DNA of 64,000 nucleotides from NCBI GenBank assembly GCA_028280195.1, contig JANQMH010000131.1, forward strand, positions 1 to 64,000, written 5' to 3'. The first letter of the stretch is position 1; the number at the start of each line of letters is the position of its first letter. Of this stretch, positions 31,827 through 41,422 are shown one piece after another. The position numbers and the translations under genes are program-made. Source of the stretch: Exilibacterium sp. (GTDB lineage Bacteria > Pseudomonadota > Gammaproteobacteria > Pseudomonadales > Cellvibrionaceae). The notes under the pieces are model-generated. The model saw only the letters and a list, made by a program, of their open reading frames with translations, had not been told where the DNA came from and ran no database searches.

Positions 31827-33785
31827 ATGAGTATGATAACCGCGCCTTACGGCAGCTGGTCTTCGCCGGTCAGCGGCGACCTGTTGACAGCGGCGGCCGT
31901 GCGCCTGTCGGAGCCACGTATCGACGGCGATGCCATCTACTGGCTCGAATCCCGGCCGCGGGAAAAGGGCCGCAACGCCCTGGTCAGGCGCGATGCCGGC
32001 GGCAGCATCCGCGATATTCTGCCCGCGCCCCTCAACTGCCGCTCGCGGGTGCACGAATACGGCGGCGGCAGCTATTGCGTAGCGGCGGATATCGTCTATT
32101 TCGTGCTGTTCGACGATCAGCGCATCTATAAACTCGATACCCGCCGGCAGCCGCCACTGCCTCAGCCGCTGACCCCGGCCGGGCCCCACCGCTATGCCGA
32201 TCTCTGCCTGGACCGGCGGCGCCAGCGCCTCATCTGCGTGCGTGAAGATCACAGCCGGCCCGACAGCGAGCCGCTCAATACACTGGTGGCGGTACCGCTG
32301 GACGGCGCCGGAGCGCCGCAGATACTGGTGCAGGGGCGGGACTTTTTCGCCGGCCCGCGCCTCTCCCCCGACGGCGGGCAGCTCAGCTGGCTGTGCTGGG
32401 ATCACCCCGATATGCCCTGGGACAGCGCCGAGTGCCGACTCGCCTCGCTCGACGCCGCCGGCCTGCCGGTCGATGAGCGGCACATCGCCGGCGGCGCGGG
32501 CGAATCGGTGTTCCAACCCCAGTGGTCGCCGCAGGGGCAGCTGTACCTGGTCTCAGACCGCAGCAACTGGTGGAATATCTACCGCTATCACCCCGCGGCT
32601 GAGAAAGCGCAACAGCTGCAGCCACTGGCGCCGCTGGCGGCCGAGTTTGCCACGCCGCAATGGACCTTCGGCATGTCGACCTACGGCTTTTTGCATGCCG
32701 GGGAGATTCTCTGCTGCTACACCCGCAACGGCAGCTGGCAGCTGGCCACTGTCGATCTGCAGTCCGGCCGCCTGACCGACCTGAAGACAGGCCTGAGCAG
32801 TATCTCGGCCATCAATTGCGGCGATGGCTGCGGCCAGGCAGTGTTGCTGGGCGCCGCGAAGACGATGGGCGAGGCGGTTTGGCGCTGGCGGCCCGGGCAC
32901 GGAATCGACCGCATCGCCGGCGGCGCCATGCAGCTGGATACGGCGGATACCGCCCTGCCCGAAGCGGTTTGTTTCAACGCCGGCAGCGGCCGCGCCCACG
33001 GCTTCTACTACGCGCCAAAAAATGCCCGCTACCGCGGCCCGCGCGGCGACAAACCACCGCTGCTGGTGCTGTGCCACGGCGGCCCGACCGGCGCAACCGA
33101 GCCCGTGCTGAACCTGAAAATTCAATACTGGACCAGCCGCGGCTTCGCCGTACTGGATGTCAACTACCGCGGCAGCACCGGCTTCGGCCGCGACTACCGG
33201 CGCCAACTGTGCGGCAGGTGGGGGATCGCCGACGTCGAGGATGTCTGCGCCGGCGCCGAATACCTGGTACAGCGGGGTCTGGCCGACCCCGCCAAACTCG
33301 CCATCAAAGGCAGCAGTGCGGGCGGCTACACGGTGCTGGCGGCGCTGGCTTTTGCCGATACATTCGCCGCCGGCGCCAGCCTTTACGGCATCGGTGATCT
33401 GGAGACACTGGTGCGGGATACGCACAAGTTTGAGGCGCGCTATCTCGACAAACTGGTGGGCCCCTACCCTGCGGCCAAAGCCGTTTACCGCGCCCGCTCT
33501 CCGCTGCATCACGCCGATCAGCTAAACTGCCCGGTAATTTTCTTTCAGGGGCTCGAGGACAAAGTGGTACCGCCCAACCAGGCCGAGGCAATGGTGGCAG
33601 CTCTCAGGCAAAAGGGCGTTCCGGTCAGCTACGTGACCTTCGCCGACGAGGGGCACGGCCTGCGCCAGGCCGCGTCGGTAAAATCCGCACTGCAAAGCGA
33701 ACTGTCTTTTTACGCGCAGTTGTTCGGTTTCGAGGCAGCCGGCATTGACAAGCCGGTGCCAATTCACGGTTTGGTGGCGCGCTGA
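31827..33785 (+). CDS. S9 family peptidase (prolyl oligopeptidase type)
   Basis: 652 residues. An N-terminal beta-propeller region is followed by an alpha/beta hydrolase domain with nucleophile S497 in GSSAGGY, aspartate in GLEDKVVPP and histidine in DEGHGLR. No signal peptide is seen, so it is probably cytosolic and cuts short peptides, perhaps as an acylaminoacyl or dipeptidyl peptidase. The ATG at 31827 was chosen; the TTG at 31815 has no advantage. greB follows after 1 bp. Confidence 0.9.
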   Translation: MSMITAPYGSWSSPVSGDLLTAAAVRLSEPRIDGDAIYWLESRPREKGRNALVRRDAGGSIRDILPAPLNCRSRVHEYGGGSYCVAADIVYFVLFDDQRIYKLDTRRQPPLPQPLTPAGPHRYADLCLDRRRQRLICVREDHSRPDSEPLNTLVAVPLDGAGAPQILVQGRDFFAGPRLSPDGGQLSWLCWDHPDMPWDSAECRLASLDAAGLPVDERHIAGGAGESVFQPQWSPQGQLYLVSDRSNWWNIYRYHPAAEKAQQLQPLAPLAAEFATPQWTFGMSTYGFLHAGEILCCYTRNGSWQLATVDLQSGRLTDLKTGLSSISAINCGDGCGQAVLLGAAKTMGEAVWRWRPGHGIDRIAGGAMQLDTADTALPEAVCFNAGSGRAHGFYYAPKNARYRGPRGDKPPLLVLCHGGPTGATEPVLNLKIQYWTSRGFAVLDVNYRGSTGFGRDYRRQLCGRWGIADVEDVCAGAEYLVQRGLADPAKLAIKGSSAGGYTVLAALAFADTFAAGASLYGIGDLETLVRDTHKFEARYLDKLVGPYPAAKAVYRARSPLHHADQLNCPVIFFQGLEDKVVPPNQAEAMVAALRQKGVPVSYVTFADEGHGLRQAASVKSALQSELSFYAQLFGFEAAGIDKPVPIHGLVAR

Positions 33786-33786
33786 T

Positions 33787-34287
33787 ATGGGCCGCTGGCG
33801 CCCTCCCCAGGGTCGCGGTTCCGCCTACATCACACCGGCGGGTGCGGAAAAGCTGCGCCGCGAGCTGACTTTCCTCTGGAAAGTGGAACGCCCGCAGGTA
33901 ACCGATGCGGTGCACGAAGCAGCAAAAAACGGCGATCGCTCGGAAAACGGCGACTATATCTACGGCAAGAAAAGGCTGCGCGAAATAGACCGGCGGGTAC
34001 GCTATCTCACCAAGCGCCTGGACGAGCTGACCATCGTCGACCGCCGCCCGGAAAATCGCGACAGGATTTTCTTCGGCGCCCACGTGACGCTGGAAAACCA
34101 GGCCGGCACCCAGGTGACCTACCAGATCGTCGGCCCCGATGAGTTCGATATCAAACTCGGGCGCCTGAGTATGGATTCGCCGCTGGCAAAGGCCATGCTG
34201 GGAAAGCAGCTCGACGACGAAATCACCCTGCGCTCGCCTGAGGGAAATCAACACTTCCACGTGATGGCTATTGAATACAAGGCTTAG
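33787..34287 (+). CDS. greB: Transcription elongation factor GreB
   Basis: 166 residues. N-terminal coiled coil with the acidic tip motif GDRSENGDYIYGKKRLREID, followed by the FKBP-like C-terminal domain. The GreB-type KRLREIDRRVRYL stretch separates it from GreA. It stimulates RNA cleavage in backtracked RNA polymerase. The ATG overlaps nearly with the end of the S9 peptidase gene, so the two are probably cotranscribed. Confidence 0.96.
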   Translation: MGRWRPPQGRGSAYITPAGAEKLRRELTFLWKVERPQVTDAVHEAAKNGDRSENGDYIYGKKRLREIDRRVRYLTKRLDELTIVDRRPENRDRIFFGAHVTLENQAGTQVTYQIVGPDEFDIKLGRLSMDSPLAKAMLGKQLDDEITLRSPEGNQHFHVMAIEYKA

Positions 34288-34288
34288 C

Positions 34289-34307
34289 GGGTCCGCCTTC
34301 CGGACCC
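34289..34307. terminator. GC hairpin after greB
   Basis: GGGTCCG and CGGACCC pair around CCTTC immediately after the greB stop. There is no clear U-run after it (CCGTTGCGGCC), so it may be a weak terminator or an RNA 3'-end stabiliser. Confidence 0.4.
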
Positions 34308-34439
34308 CCGTTGCGGCCTTGCAAATATACCTTTGCCTGCGTGCGGCAGTTGATTTCAGACAGTGCAAACACATCAAAACTTAACTACACTTCTGAACTG
34401 GCTTGGTGCTTTAACTCTTTTTGCTGTCGCGGAGCCGAC

Positions 34440-36956
34440 ATGAGCGAACAACCGCAGTTGCCGTCCCGCTTTATCAGTTTGCGCTGGAAAACGGCGTATT
34501 TGTTTTTACTGCTGTTAATCGCCGTATTCAGCACCCTCTCCTGGCGGCTGCACAGCCACTTGCAACATCACCTCAACCAGCAGCTGCAAACCATCGGCGC
34601 AGAGCAGGCCGGCCAGATCAACCAGTTTCTGTTGCGCAACGAGCGGGAACTGCTGGCCGCTGCAGAGGGGCTGGGTCTCGACTTGAACGATGTCGGCACC
34701 GCGGGCACACCGGTGGCAACCGCGACACAGCGGGCGGCCGCACTGGAAAAAAACTGGTCCGAGCTGCAGCGTATGTGGCAGCTGGCTTCACTGCAGGTAG
34801 TCGATAACGGCGGCAGTGCCACACTGCAACTCGGCGCGCCGGCCCCCGCCGATTACGCCCGGCGCTGGGCAAAGACCGTCTACAATACCCGGGAACCCAC
34901 CACCACACTGCTTTGCTATCAACGCTGCCGGCTGTATGCGGCCGCGCCGCTCCTGGCCGCAGCGGCGGACAAGACCATTATTGTCTCCCGGGATCTGGCC
35001 ACGGAGATCGGGCAGTTGAACGGCTTTACCTCGAGCGCAACCGGCATCATCGAGCTGGACACCGCTACCGGCATCGATATACCCGCATGGAATGCGCGTA
35101 TTATCACGTTTACCGATACGGAAACCAATGTGCCGCTGCTGCAGTCGGTATCGCAGTCAATCGATCGTCGCCACGCCCTGCTGCAACCGCAAAAGGTGAG
35201 TGTCGGGCAAAAAACCTTCGCCGTTTCGCTCTATCCCAACAGAAGCAGCAGCAACCTCAACGCGGTGTTCGTTGCGCTCAAAGACATCAGCAATACCCAC
35301 GGCAGTCTGCTCGGCAACATACAGTTCAATCTGCTGTTGTCACTGGCCCTGGCCGCTGTGTTCGCCGCCTGGCTGATTATCCTGTCCTGGCGTCATATCG
35401 ACCGCTTTAAGCTGCACGCCGAGCTGCTGCCGAGGCTGGGCCAGAAACAGTTTCAGGAGGTGAGAGAAAGAATCGCGGCACGGCGGCGGCCGACGCAGTT
35501 CAAGGACGAACTCGATGTACTCGACGATGCGGTGACGACACTGTCGTTTCAGCTCGAATCGCTGGAGAAAACCGTCGATGTGCGGGCCAAGGAGATGGAG
35601 CGCCTGTCACTGTTTGACCCGCTCACCGGCCTGGCCAACCGCAATCTGTTTCAATACGAACTGCAGCGCGACGCTCAGCGCCTGGAGCAGCACGAGGGCA
35701 TGCTCGCGGTACTGCTGCTGGATCTGGACAAATTCAAGCGCATTAACGATTCGCTCGGGCACCAGCAGGGCGATATGCTGCTCGGCAAGATCGGCGAGCG
35801 GCTCAAGCACGCCACTAAAACCCTGGGGCTGGTGGCGAGACTCGGCGGCGATGAATTTGCCGTGCTCGTCAGGCGGGTGAAAAAGTATCCACAGATCAGT
35901 GTGTTGACACAGAAAGTGCTCGACCTGATTCACCAGCCCATCGCCCTGAACAACGAATCCATTCTGGTGTCCTGCAGTGTCGGCGTCTGTATTGCGCGCA
36001 AATACGAATCGGCCACCGACCTGGTCAAACACGCCGAACTCGCCATGTACAAGGCCAAGGAGAGCGGCGGTAACAGCTTCCGCGTATTCGACCAGTCCAT
36101 GGCGGCCGAAGCGCACAATACGCTGTCGCTGGAAAGTGAGATCAGGCGCGCGCTGAAAAACAGGGAGTTCACGCTGTATCTGCAGCCCAAGGTCAATATG
36201 GACAACGGCGTGGAGGGCTTCGAATCGCTGGTGAGATGGGACCACCCCGACCGCGGCATCCTGCCGCCCGGCGAATTCATTCCGGCGATGGAGAACATGG
36301 GCCTTATCAGCGAACTCGACAACTGGGTGCTGGAGGCCAGCTGCCGGCAGCTGAAGACCTGGCAGGCCTTTCACCCCAATATCAGCATCGCGGTAAATAT
36401 TTCTTCTACCCACTTTACCGATAAAAACTTTCTCGCCTTCCTGCACAACTGCCTGCAGAAATACCCCATCAACCCCAGCCAGCTGGAACTGGAAATCACC
36501 GAAACCCTGTTGATGGAGAACATGAACGCAGGCCTGGAAATCATCAACCATATCAAGGAACTCGGCGTCAGTATCGCCATCGACGACTTCGGCACCGGCT
36601 ACTCATCGCTGAGTTATTTGAAAAGGCTGCCGGTCGATACGCTGAAGATCGATCGCGAGTTCATCAAGGACATTCCCGAAAGCGGCAGCGACATGCAGAT
36701 CTCCTCGGTGATCATCTTCCTTGCCAAACAATTGAATTTCAAGGTCGTGGCCGAAGGTGTCGAGACCTCCGAACAGCTGGTATTTCTCAAAGCCAACCAG
36801 TGTGACCTGGCACAGGGCTTTTATTTCAGCGAGCCCATTCCGGCCCACAAAGCGATGATCATTCTGGAATCGCAGCGGCTCAGTCACGGCGGCGGTGACA
36901 GGGTTTATCCGGCGCTGCAGACTGCGGGGGCGGGGCGGGGAGATATTGAGGGTTAG
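34440..36956 (+). CDS. Membrane GGDEF-EAL protein (c-di-GMP metabolism)
   Basis: 838 residues. Membrane helix 1 at about 18-36, a periplasmic sensor region to about 300, helix 2 at about 300-320, a linker coil, a GGDEF domain with intact GGDEF at 469-473, and an EAL domain. The EAL triad reads ESL (595-597), but the catalytic segments ELEITET, IDDFGTGYSSL and VVAEGVET are intact, so phosphodiesterase activity is still possible. The protein may make, break or sense cyclic di-GMP in response to a periplasmic signal. The stop codon runs straight into the GGGAAAA array. Confidence 0.93.
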   Translation: MSEQPQLPSRFISLRWKTAYLFLLLLIAVFSTLSWRLHSHLQHHLNQQLQTIGAEQAGQINQFLLRNERELLAAAEGLGLDLNDVGTAGTPVATATQRAAALEKNWSELQRMWQLASLQVVDNGGSATLQLGAPAPADYARRWAKTVYNTREPTTTLLCYQRCRLYAAAPLLAAAADKTIIVSRDLATEIGQLNGFTSSATGIIELDTATGIDIPAWNARIITFTDTETNVPLLQSVSQSIDRRHALLQPQKVSVGQKTFAVSLYPNRSSSNLNAVFVALKDISNTHGSLLGNIQFNLLLSLALAAVFAAWLIILSWRHIDRFKLHAELLPRLGQKQFQEVRERIAARRRPTQFKDELDVLDDAVTTLSFQLESLEKTVDVRAKEMERLSLFDPLTGLANRNLFQYELQRDAQRLEQHEGMLAVLLLDLDKFKRINDSLGHQQGDMLLGKIGERLKHATKTLGLVARLGGDEFAVLVRRVKKYPQISVLTQKVLDLIHQPIALNNESILVSCSVGVCIARKYESATDLVKHAELAMYKAKESGGNSFRVFDQSMAAEAHNTLSLESEIRRALKNREFTLYLQPKVNMDNGVEGFESLVRWDHPDRGILPPGEFIPAMENMGLISELDNWVLEASCRQLKTWQAFHPNISIAVNISSTHFTDKNFLAFLHNCLQKYPINPSQLELEITETLLMENMNAGLEIINHIKELGVSIAIDDFGTGYSSLSYLKRLPVDTLKIDREFIKDIPESGSDMQISSVIIFLAKQLNFKVVAEGVETSEQLVFLKANQCDLAQGFYFSEPIPAHKAMIILESQRLSHGGGDRVYPALQTAGAGRGDIEG

Positions 36957-37039
36957 GGAAAAGGGAAAAGGGAAAAGGGAAAAGGGAAAAGGGAAAAGGG
37001 AAAAGGGAAAAGGGAAAAGGGAAAAGGGAAAAGGGAAAA
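36956..37039. repeat. Twelve tandem GGGAAAA units
   Basis: Exactly twelve heptamers, the first G being the last base of the preceding gene's TAG stop. Inverted copies (TTTTCCC) occur at about 37088-37108, so GGGAAAAG and CTTTTCCC arms could pair in RNA and may act as a terminator between the convergent GGDEF-EAL and SDR genes. Confidence 0.97.
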
Positions 37040-37126
37040 GAATGCTTGGTCGCTCCCGGCATTTTGTCAAGGTTTTTTTGCTTTTACTTTTCCCTTTTTA
37101 CTTTTCCCTCCTTTATACTCCCACCC

Positions 37127-37903
37127 CTACCTCGGCTGCATCCGTATCCCACCATCCAGCCGCAACGTCTCACCATTGATATACGCATTCCCCGCCACAT
37201 GCACCACCAGGTCTCCAAACTCTCGCGGATAACCCATGCGTTTCGGGAACTGGATATTGGCCACCAGGCTGTCCTGCACCTGCTGCGGCATGGCACACAT
37301 CAGCGGCGTGCCCATGATCCCCGGCGCTATGGTGTTGACGCGGATGCCGTGGCCGGCGAGGTCGCGCGCCATCGGCAGGGTCATGGCGACAATACCACCC
37401 TTGCTGGCAGCATAGGCACACTGCCCCATCTGACCTTCATAAGCGGCGATCGATGCCGTGTGGATAATCACGCCGCGCTCGCCGGACTCCCCGGCGGGAT
37501 CGTTTTTTACCATCTCGGCGGCGGCCAGGCGCGCCACATTGAAACTGCCTGTCAGATTGACCGCAATCGTCTTGTCAAAAGCCGCCAGCGACAGCGCTTG
37601 CCTGTCCCGATTCAGCAGTTTGCCGGCACTGCTGATGCCGGCGCAGTTGATGCAAAGATGGACGGCACCAAAGGTATCGACGGTTTTGGCAATGGCCGCC
37701 GCCACTGAATCCTCATCGCTGACATCCACCAGCTGGTAAATGGCATTGGCAGCTCCCAGTTCCCCGACCACCTGTTGTGCCAACTCCTCGTTGAGATCAA
37801 AAACAGCGACCCTGACACCCGCGGCAACCAGTTGATCGCAGGCGGCGCGGCCGAGGCCGGAAGCGCCACCGGTGACGATGGCCACTTTATTGTGCAAATC
37901 CAT
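37127..37903 (-). CDS. SDR, 3-hydroxyacyl-CoA dehydrogenase type II-like
   Basis: 258 residues. TGGASGLG at 11-18, CAGI at 87-90, and S151/Y164/K168 form the SDR active site. The sequence resembles HSD17B10-type enzymes (GVIIHTASIAAYEGQMGQ), which oxidise (3S)-hydroxyacyl-CoA, often from branched-chain amino acid or short-chain acid breakdown. Acyl-CoA dehydrogenase lies 60 bp upstream in the same direction. Confidence 0.92.
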   Translation of the reverse strand: MDLHNKVAIVTGGASGLGRAACDQLVAAGVRVAVFDLNEELAQQVVGELGAANAIYQLVDVSDEDSVAAAIAKTVDTFGAVHLCINCAGISSAGKLLNRDRQALSLAAFDKTIAVNLTGSFNVARLAAAEMVKNDPAGESGERGVIIHTASIAAYEGQMGQCAYAASKGGIVAMTLPMARDLAGHGIRVNTIAPGIMGTPLMCAMPQQVQDSLVANIQFPKRMGYPREFGDLVVHVAGNAYINGETLRLDGGIRMQPR

Positions 37904-37963
37904 AGTGTTTCCCTGTATTTTTTACCACAGCTTTGTTGCCGGGCCCGATAACGCCGGCGCCAG

Positions 37964-39130
37964 TCAGTGCGGATAATTGACCTCACTCAGTAACTGCCGG
38001 GCGATAATGATACGCTGCACCTCGCTGGTGCCCTCGTAGATGGTGGTGACGCGGGCATCGCGGGCCAGGCGCTCGAGCGGATACTCCTTGACATAGCCGT
38101 AACCACCCAGCATCTGCAGGGCGGCGTAACAGGCCTGGTTGGCCTTCTCCGATGCAAATAACTTGGCCATGGACGCCTGCTTGGCAAACGGCTGCCCCTG
38201 CTGCTTTAAACCGGCGGCATTCATCAACAGCAGCCGCGCCGCCTCCATATCCGTGTAGTGATCGGCCAGCATCCACTGCAGCCCCTGAAAGTCGGCCAGC
38301 GCTTGGCCGAACTGGCGCCGCTCGGTCAGATACCGGCGGGCGTAGTCCAGCGCGGCGTTGCCGATGCCCAGCGCCAGTGAGCCGATACCGATTCTGCCGC
38401 CGGCCAGTTCGCCGACGGCAATGCGAAAACCCTGATCCGGTTTTCCCAGCAGACCCGATACCGGCACCAGGCAGTTCTCGAAATGCACCTCGTTGGTCGG
38501 CGACGCCTTCTGCCCCATTTTTTCTTCCGCCCTGCCAATGCGCAGGCCGGGGGTATCGCGGTCGACCAGAAAACAGGAGATACCCTTGCCTTTGTCTGCC
38601 GCCGGGTTGGTAACCGCCCAGACCACAAACACGCCGGCGTATTCGGCACTGGTAATAAACACCTTGCTGCCGTTGAGCCGGTAGTGATCGCCCTCATAGA
38701 CGGCCGTGGTCTTCATCGCCGCCGGGTCGCTGCCGGCCTCCGCTTCAGTCAGACAAAAACTCCCGGCCAGATACTCGCCGCTGCACAGCCGCGGCAGAAA
38801 CTGCTGCTTCTGCGCCTCATTGCCCACCGCCTGTATCACCTCCGCCACCATATTGGTGACCGATGCCGTTACTGCAGTTGAGGCGCAACCGGCGGCCAGT
38901 TCGGTGATCGCCAGACTGAAGGCGACGGAGCCGGCCTGGGTACCGCCGTAATCAGCGCCGACATCCAGCCCCATGAAGCCAAGCTCGGCAAGTTTGCGCA
39001 GGTTGTCGCGAAAGGCCGGCTGACTGTCGCCGCGGTCGAACGCCGCGGCCAGGGGCGCCAGCTCAGCAGAGGCAAACTGGCGCGCGGTGTCGCGAATCAT
39101 GCGCTGCTCTGCGGTTAGGGAAAAATCCAT
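37964..39130 (-). CDS. Acyl-CoA dehydrogenase
   Basis: 388 residues, the usual length. FAD/substrate motifs FCLTEAEAGSD and the catalytic glutamate region TTIYEGTSEVQRIIIARQLL near the C-terminus are present. It makes the 2,3-double bond in an acyl-CoA and passes electrons to ETF. It is grouped with the SDR and a nearby aromatic aminotransferase, which suggests amino acid or short branched acid catabolism. The exact chain length is unknown. Confidence 0.94.
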   Translation of the reverse strand: MDFSLTAEQRMIRDTARQFASAELAPLAAAFDRGDSQPAFRDNLRKLAELGFMGLDVGADYGGTQAGSVAFSLAITELAAGCASTAVTASVTNMVAEVIQAVGNEAQKQQFLPRLCSGEYLAGSFCLTEAEAGSDPAAMKTTAVYEGDHYRLNGSKVFITSAEYAGVFVVWAVTNPAADKGKGISCFLVDRDTPGLRIGRAEEKMGQKASPTNEVHFENCLVPVSGLLGKPDQGFRIAVGELAGGRIGIGSLALGIGNAALDYARRYLTERRQFGQALADFQGLQWMLADHYTDMEAARLLLMNAAGLKQQGQPFAKQASMAKLFASEKANQACYAALQMLGGYGYVKEYPLERLARDARVTTIYEGTSEVQRIIIARQLLSEVNYPH

Positions 39131-39154
39131 GAACGCCTGCTCCCGCCATTTACT

Positions 39155-40345
39155 TCACAAAACCGATATCACCGCATCGGTAACGTAATCCAGGTTGGTA
39201 CTGCTCAGCCCCGCCACATTGATACGGCTGGAGCCGACAATGTAAATACTGAAATCGCGCTGCAGTTGCTCCACCTGCTGCGCCGAGATACCGAGAAACG
39301 AGAACATACCCTGCTGGTCGGCGATAAAATCGAAGCGCCCGGCGGCGCCTTTTCGATTGAAACTTTCCACCAGGGCATGGCGCAGGTCGTTGATACGGTT
39401 GCGCATTGCAGTGAGTTCAGCAACCCACTGGCGCCGCAGATCCTCATTGTTGAGAATGATATCGACAATGGCGCCACCGTGCGCCGGCGGCATGGAATAG
39501 ATACCGCGGGTGACGCTGAGCAACTGGCTGCGGGCGGCATTGGCGGCACCGCTATCGGCGGCAACCAGCGTTACCGCCCCCACCCGCTCGCGATAGAGGC
39601 CAAAATTTTTCGAACAGGAACTGGTAACGAACATTTCCGGGACACTGTCGGCCAGCAGGCGCACGCCGTAGGCGTCATCATCCAGCCCGCGGGCAAAACC
39701 CTGATAGGCGATATCGATAAACGGGATCAGGCCGCGTTCGGACAGCAACTGTGCCAGAGCCTGCCACTGTGCCTCGCTGAGGTCAGCGCCGCAGGGGTTG
39801 TGGCAACAGCCGTGCAACAGCACCAGCTGCCCCGCCTCGACTTGCCCGAGCGTATCCATCATGGCATCGAAACAGATGGTCTTGGCGCTGTGGTCGTAGT
39901 AGGGATATTCGCGGATGGTGATGCCGGCATCACCCAGCAGCGGTATATGGTTGGCCCAGGTGGGGTTGCTGACCCAGATAGTGGCGTCACCATCGGCGCG
40001 TTTGATCAGCTCCGCGGCAGCGCGCAGGGCGCCGCAACCGCCCGGTGACTGGGCAGTGAACACGCGCTTGTCGCGCAGCGCGCTGTGGTCGCTGCCCAGC
40101 AGCATGGTCTCCAGCGCGCTGACAAAACCCGGGGCACCGGCAGGACCGATATAGGCCTTGGTGTCTTCACTGCCAAAGCGTCGCTGCTCCGCGGCACGCA
40201 CGCTTTCCAGAATCGGCGTCTGCCCGTGCTCGTCCCGATATACCCCGACACCGAGGTCCACCTTGTCGGGGTTGGCATCCTCCCTGAAAAGCGCCATCAG
40301 GCCGAGAATAGGGTCGGCGGGCAGAGCCTGCAGCTGTTCGAACAT
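39155..40345 (-). CDS. Aromatic/aspartate aminotransferase
   Basis: 396 residues from the ATG at 40345, preceded by GTAGGAGG. PLP lysine lies in SCSKNFGLYRERVG; NPCGADL and the C-terminal SRINVAGL segment are typical of the AspC/TyrB group. It transfers amino groups between aspartate or aromatic amino acids and 2-oxoglutarate. It begins the SDR/acyl-CoA dehydrogenase group, with a 24-bp gap to the next gene. Confidence 0.95.
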   Translation of the reverse strand: MFEQLQALPADPILGLMALFREDANPDKVDLGVGVYRDEHGQTPILESVRAAEQRRFGSEDTKAYIGPAGAPGFVSALETMLLGSDHSALRDKRVFTAQSPGGCGALRAAAELIKRADGDATIWVSNPTWANHIPLLGDAGITIREYPYYDHSAKTICFDAMMDTLGQVEAGQLVLLHGCCHNPCGADLSEAQWQALAQLLSERGLIPFIDIAYQGFARGLDDDAYGVRLLADSVPEMFVTSSCSKNFGLYRERVGAVTLVAADSGAANAARSQLLSVTRGIYSMPPAHGGAIVDIILNNEDLRRQWVAELTAMRNRINDLRHALVESFNRKGAAGRFDFIADQQGMFSFLGISAQQVEQLQRDFSIYIVGSSRINVAGLSSTNLDYVTDAVISVL

Positions 40346-40912
40346 AGTGCCTCCTACGGGCCAGGTTGAGTTCGGCTTGTCTGTAGATCCGGGTAAGTGC
40401 GGGATTATAACGCTGAAGTTAGCTGACGTGTAACTTAAATAAGAGACCTGTCGCGCCAGCATGGTCCGGCTAAGGGTCGAAGGCGGGCCTGTTGTAGCGT
40501 GACCGGGGACGGAGTCGATGGCTGCAGCAGAACGATGTCAATCGATCGGCCTGTAGCAACCCTCGCAAGTGGGCCCGACCCGAAATCACAGAGTCAGGTC
40601 GTTGCGCCGAATGAAGCGGTGCTTCGCTGCTTCCCGTTCCATCCCTAGGGACTTCGTCACTCGCCAGCCTCCCTGCTGTGGAGAATTTCCGATAGAACTG
40701 CGATGATGGTAGGTCCTCAGCCGGCTTGTCGGGGTTCGGATTCGAGACTCTCGACAGCAGGGGGGCTGGCGAGAAGACTACAGGGACGGATTAACGTCGT
40801 GCCTCGGATCCGAACCCCGACAAGCCGGCTGAGGGCCGGATCGATTGGCACCGTTCTGTTTAATGTCTCGCCCCGTGCCACGTCGAAGATAAATCCAGCC
40901 GCCACCAGTTCG
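40346..40912. other. Non-coding stretch with interleaved inverted repeats
   Basis: 567 bp between two minus-strand genes. It contains two long inverted repeats (40660-40834, listed separately). No protein-like frame is convincing, although a 76-codon minus frame crosses the repeats. The promoter of the aminotransferase group should lie near 40346-40450. Confidence 0.7.
40660..40834. repeat. Two interleaved inverted repeats
   Basis: Repeat A: 40660-40678 pairs with 40755-40773 (18 of 19 bases). Repeat B: 40715-40741 pairs perfectly over 27 bases with 40808-40834. The order is A-left, B-left, A-right, B-right, so the two stems cannot be simply nested; a transcript would form a pseudoknot or switch between two folds. 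It could be a structured RNA or a small non-coding mobile repeat. Confidence 0.9.
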
Positions 40913-41422
40913 CTAAACATCAACCACAGCAGCAGCGATCTCACCAATAATCACCTCCGGTTTCTTATCGCGGCAGTCAACTACGATGTCGGCATAGTGC
41001 CTGTAAAGAGCGTGCCGTTCGTTGAACAGATCTTCCAGGCTTTGTCCGGGACGTCGCGCAATGCCGCGATTCTCATAATTGTGAATACGGCGCCGCAAAT
41101 CCGCCAGCGGCACGTCCAAAAATATCACCGGGCCATACTGCTGCAAATGTTGCATGCCTCTGTCGCTATACACCGCACTGCCGCCTGTGGCGACAATATG
41201 GTTGGGAAGGTGTGAAGCCAACAACGCATCTTCCTCAATTTGACGCAGATGCAAATAGTCGGCGCCGTCCAGAATCTGCTGTAACGATCGACCCTCGCGC
41301 ACTTGAATCAACACATCGGTATCGATAAAATCCCTGGCCAATTCTTTCGCCAGCATTATACCGAGTGTACTTTTCCCGGCCCCGGGCATGCCAATTAAAA
41401 TCAAACTGCTTGTCGCTGTCAT
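40913..41422 (-). CDS. Shikimate kinase-like protein
   Basis: 169 residues with Walker A GMPGAGKST, D in FIDTDVLIQ, the ATGGSAV loop (usually GGG) and the lid arginines in GIARRPGQSLEDLFNER. It resembles AroK/AroL but stands apart from any aroKB operon. The GGG to GGS change in the shikimate-binding loop leaves the substrate uncertain. Confidence 0.8.
   Translation of the reverse strand: MTATSSLILIGMPGAGKSTLGIMLAKELARDFIDTDVLIQVREGRSLQQILDGADYLHLRQIEEDALLASHLPNHIVATGGSAVYSDRGMQHLQQYGPVIFLDVPLADLRRRIHNYENRGIARRPGQSLEDLFNERHALYRHYADIVVDCRDKKPEVIIGEIAAAVVDV

Noticed and set aside
36603-37070. Minus-strand frame encoding a FPFSL repeat
   Set aside because: It is a translation of the GGGAAAA array plus antisense EAL sequence.
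40717-40947. 76-codon minus-strand frame across the inverted repeats
   Set aside because: Most of it lies in the repeat arms, so the frame is better explained by the structure than by a protein.
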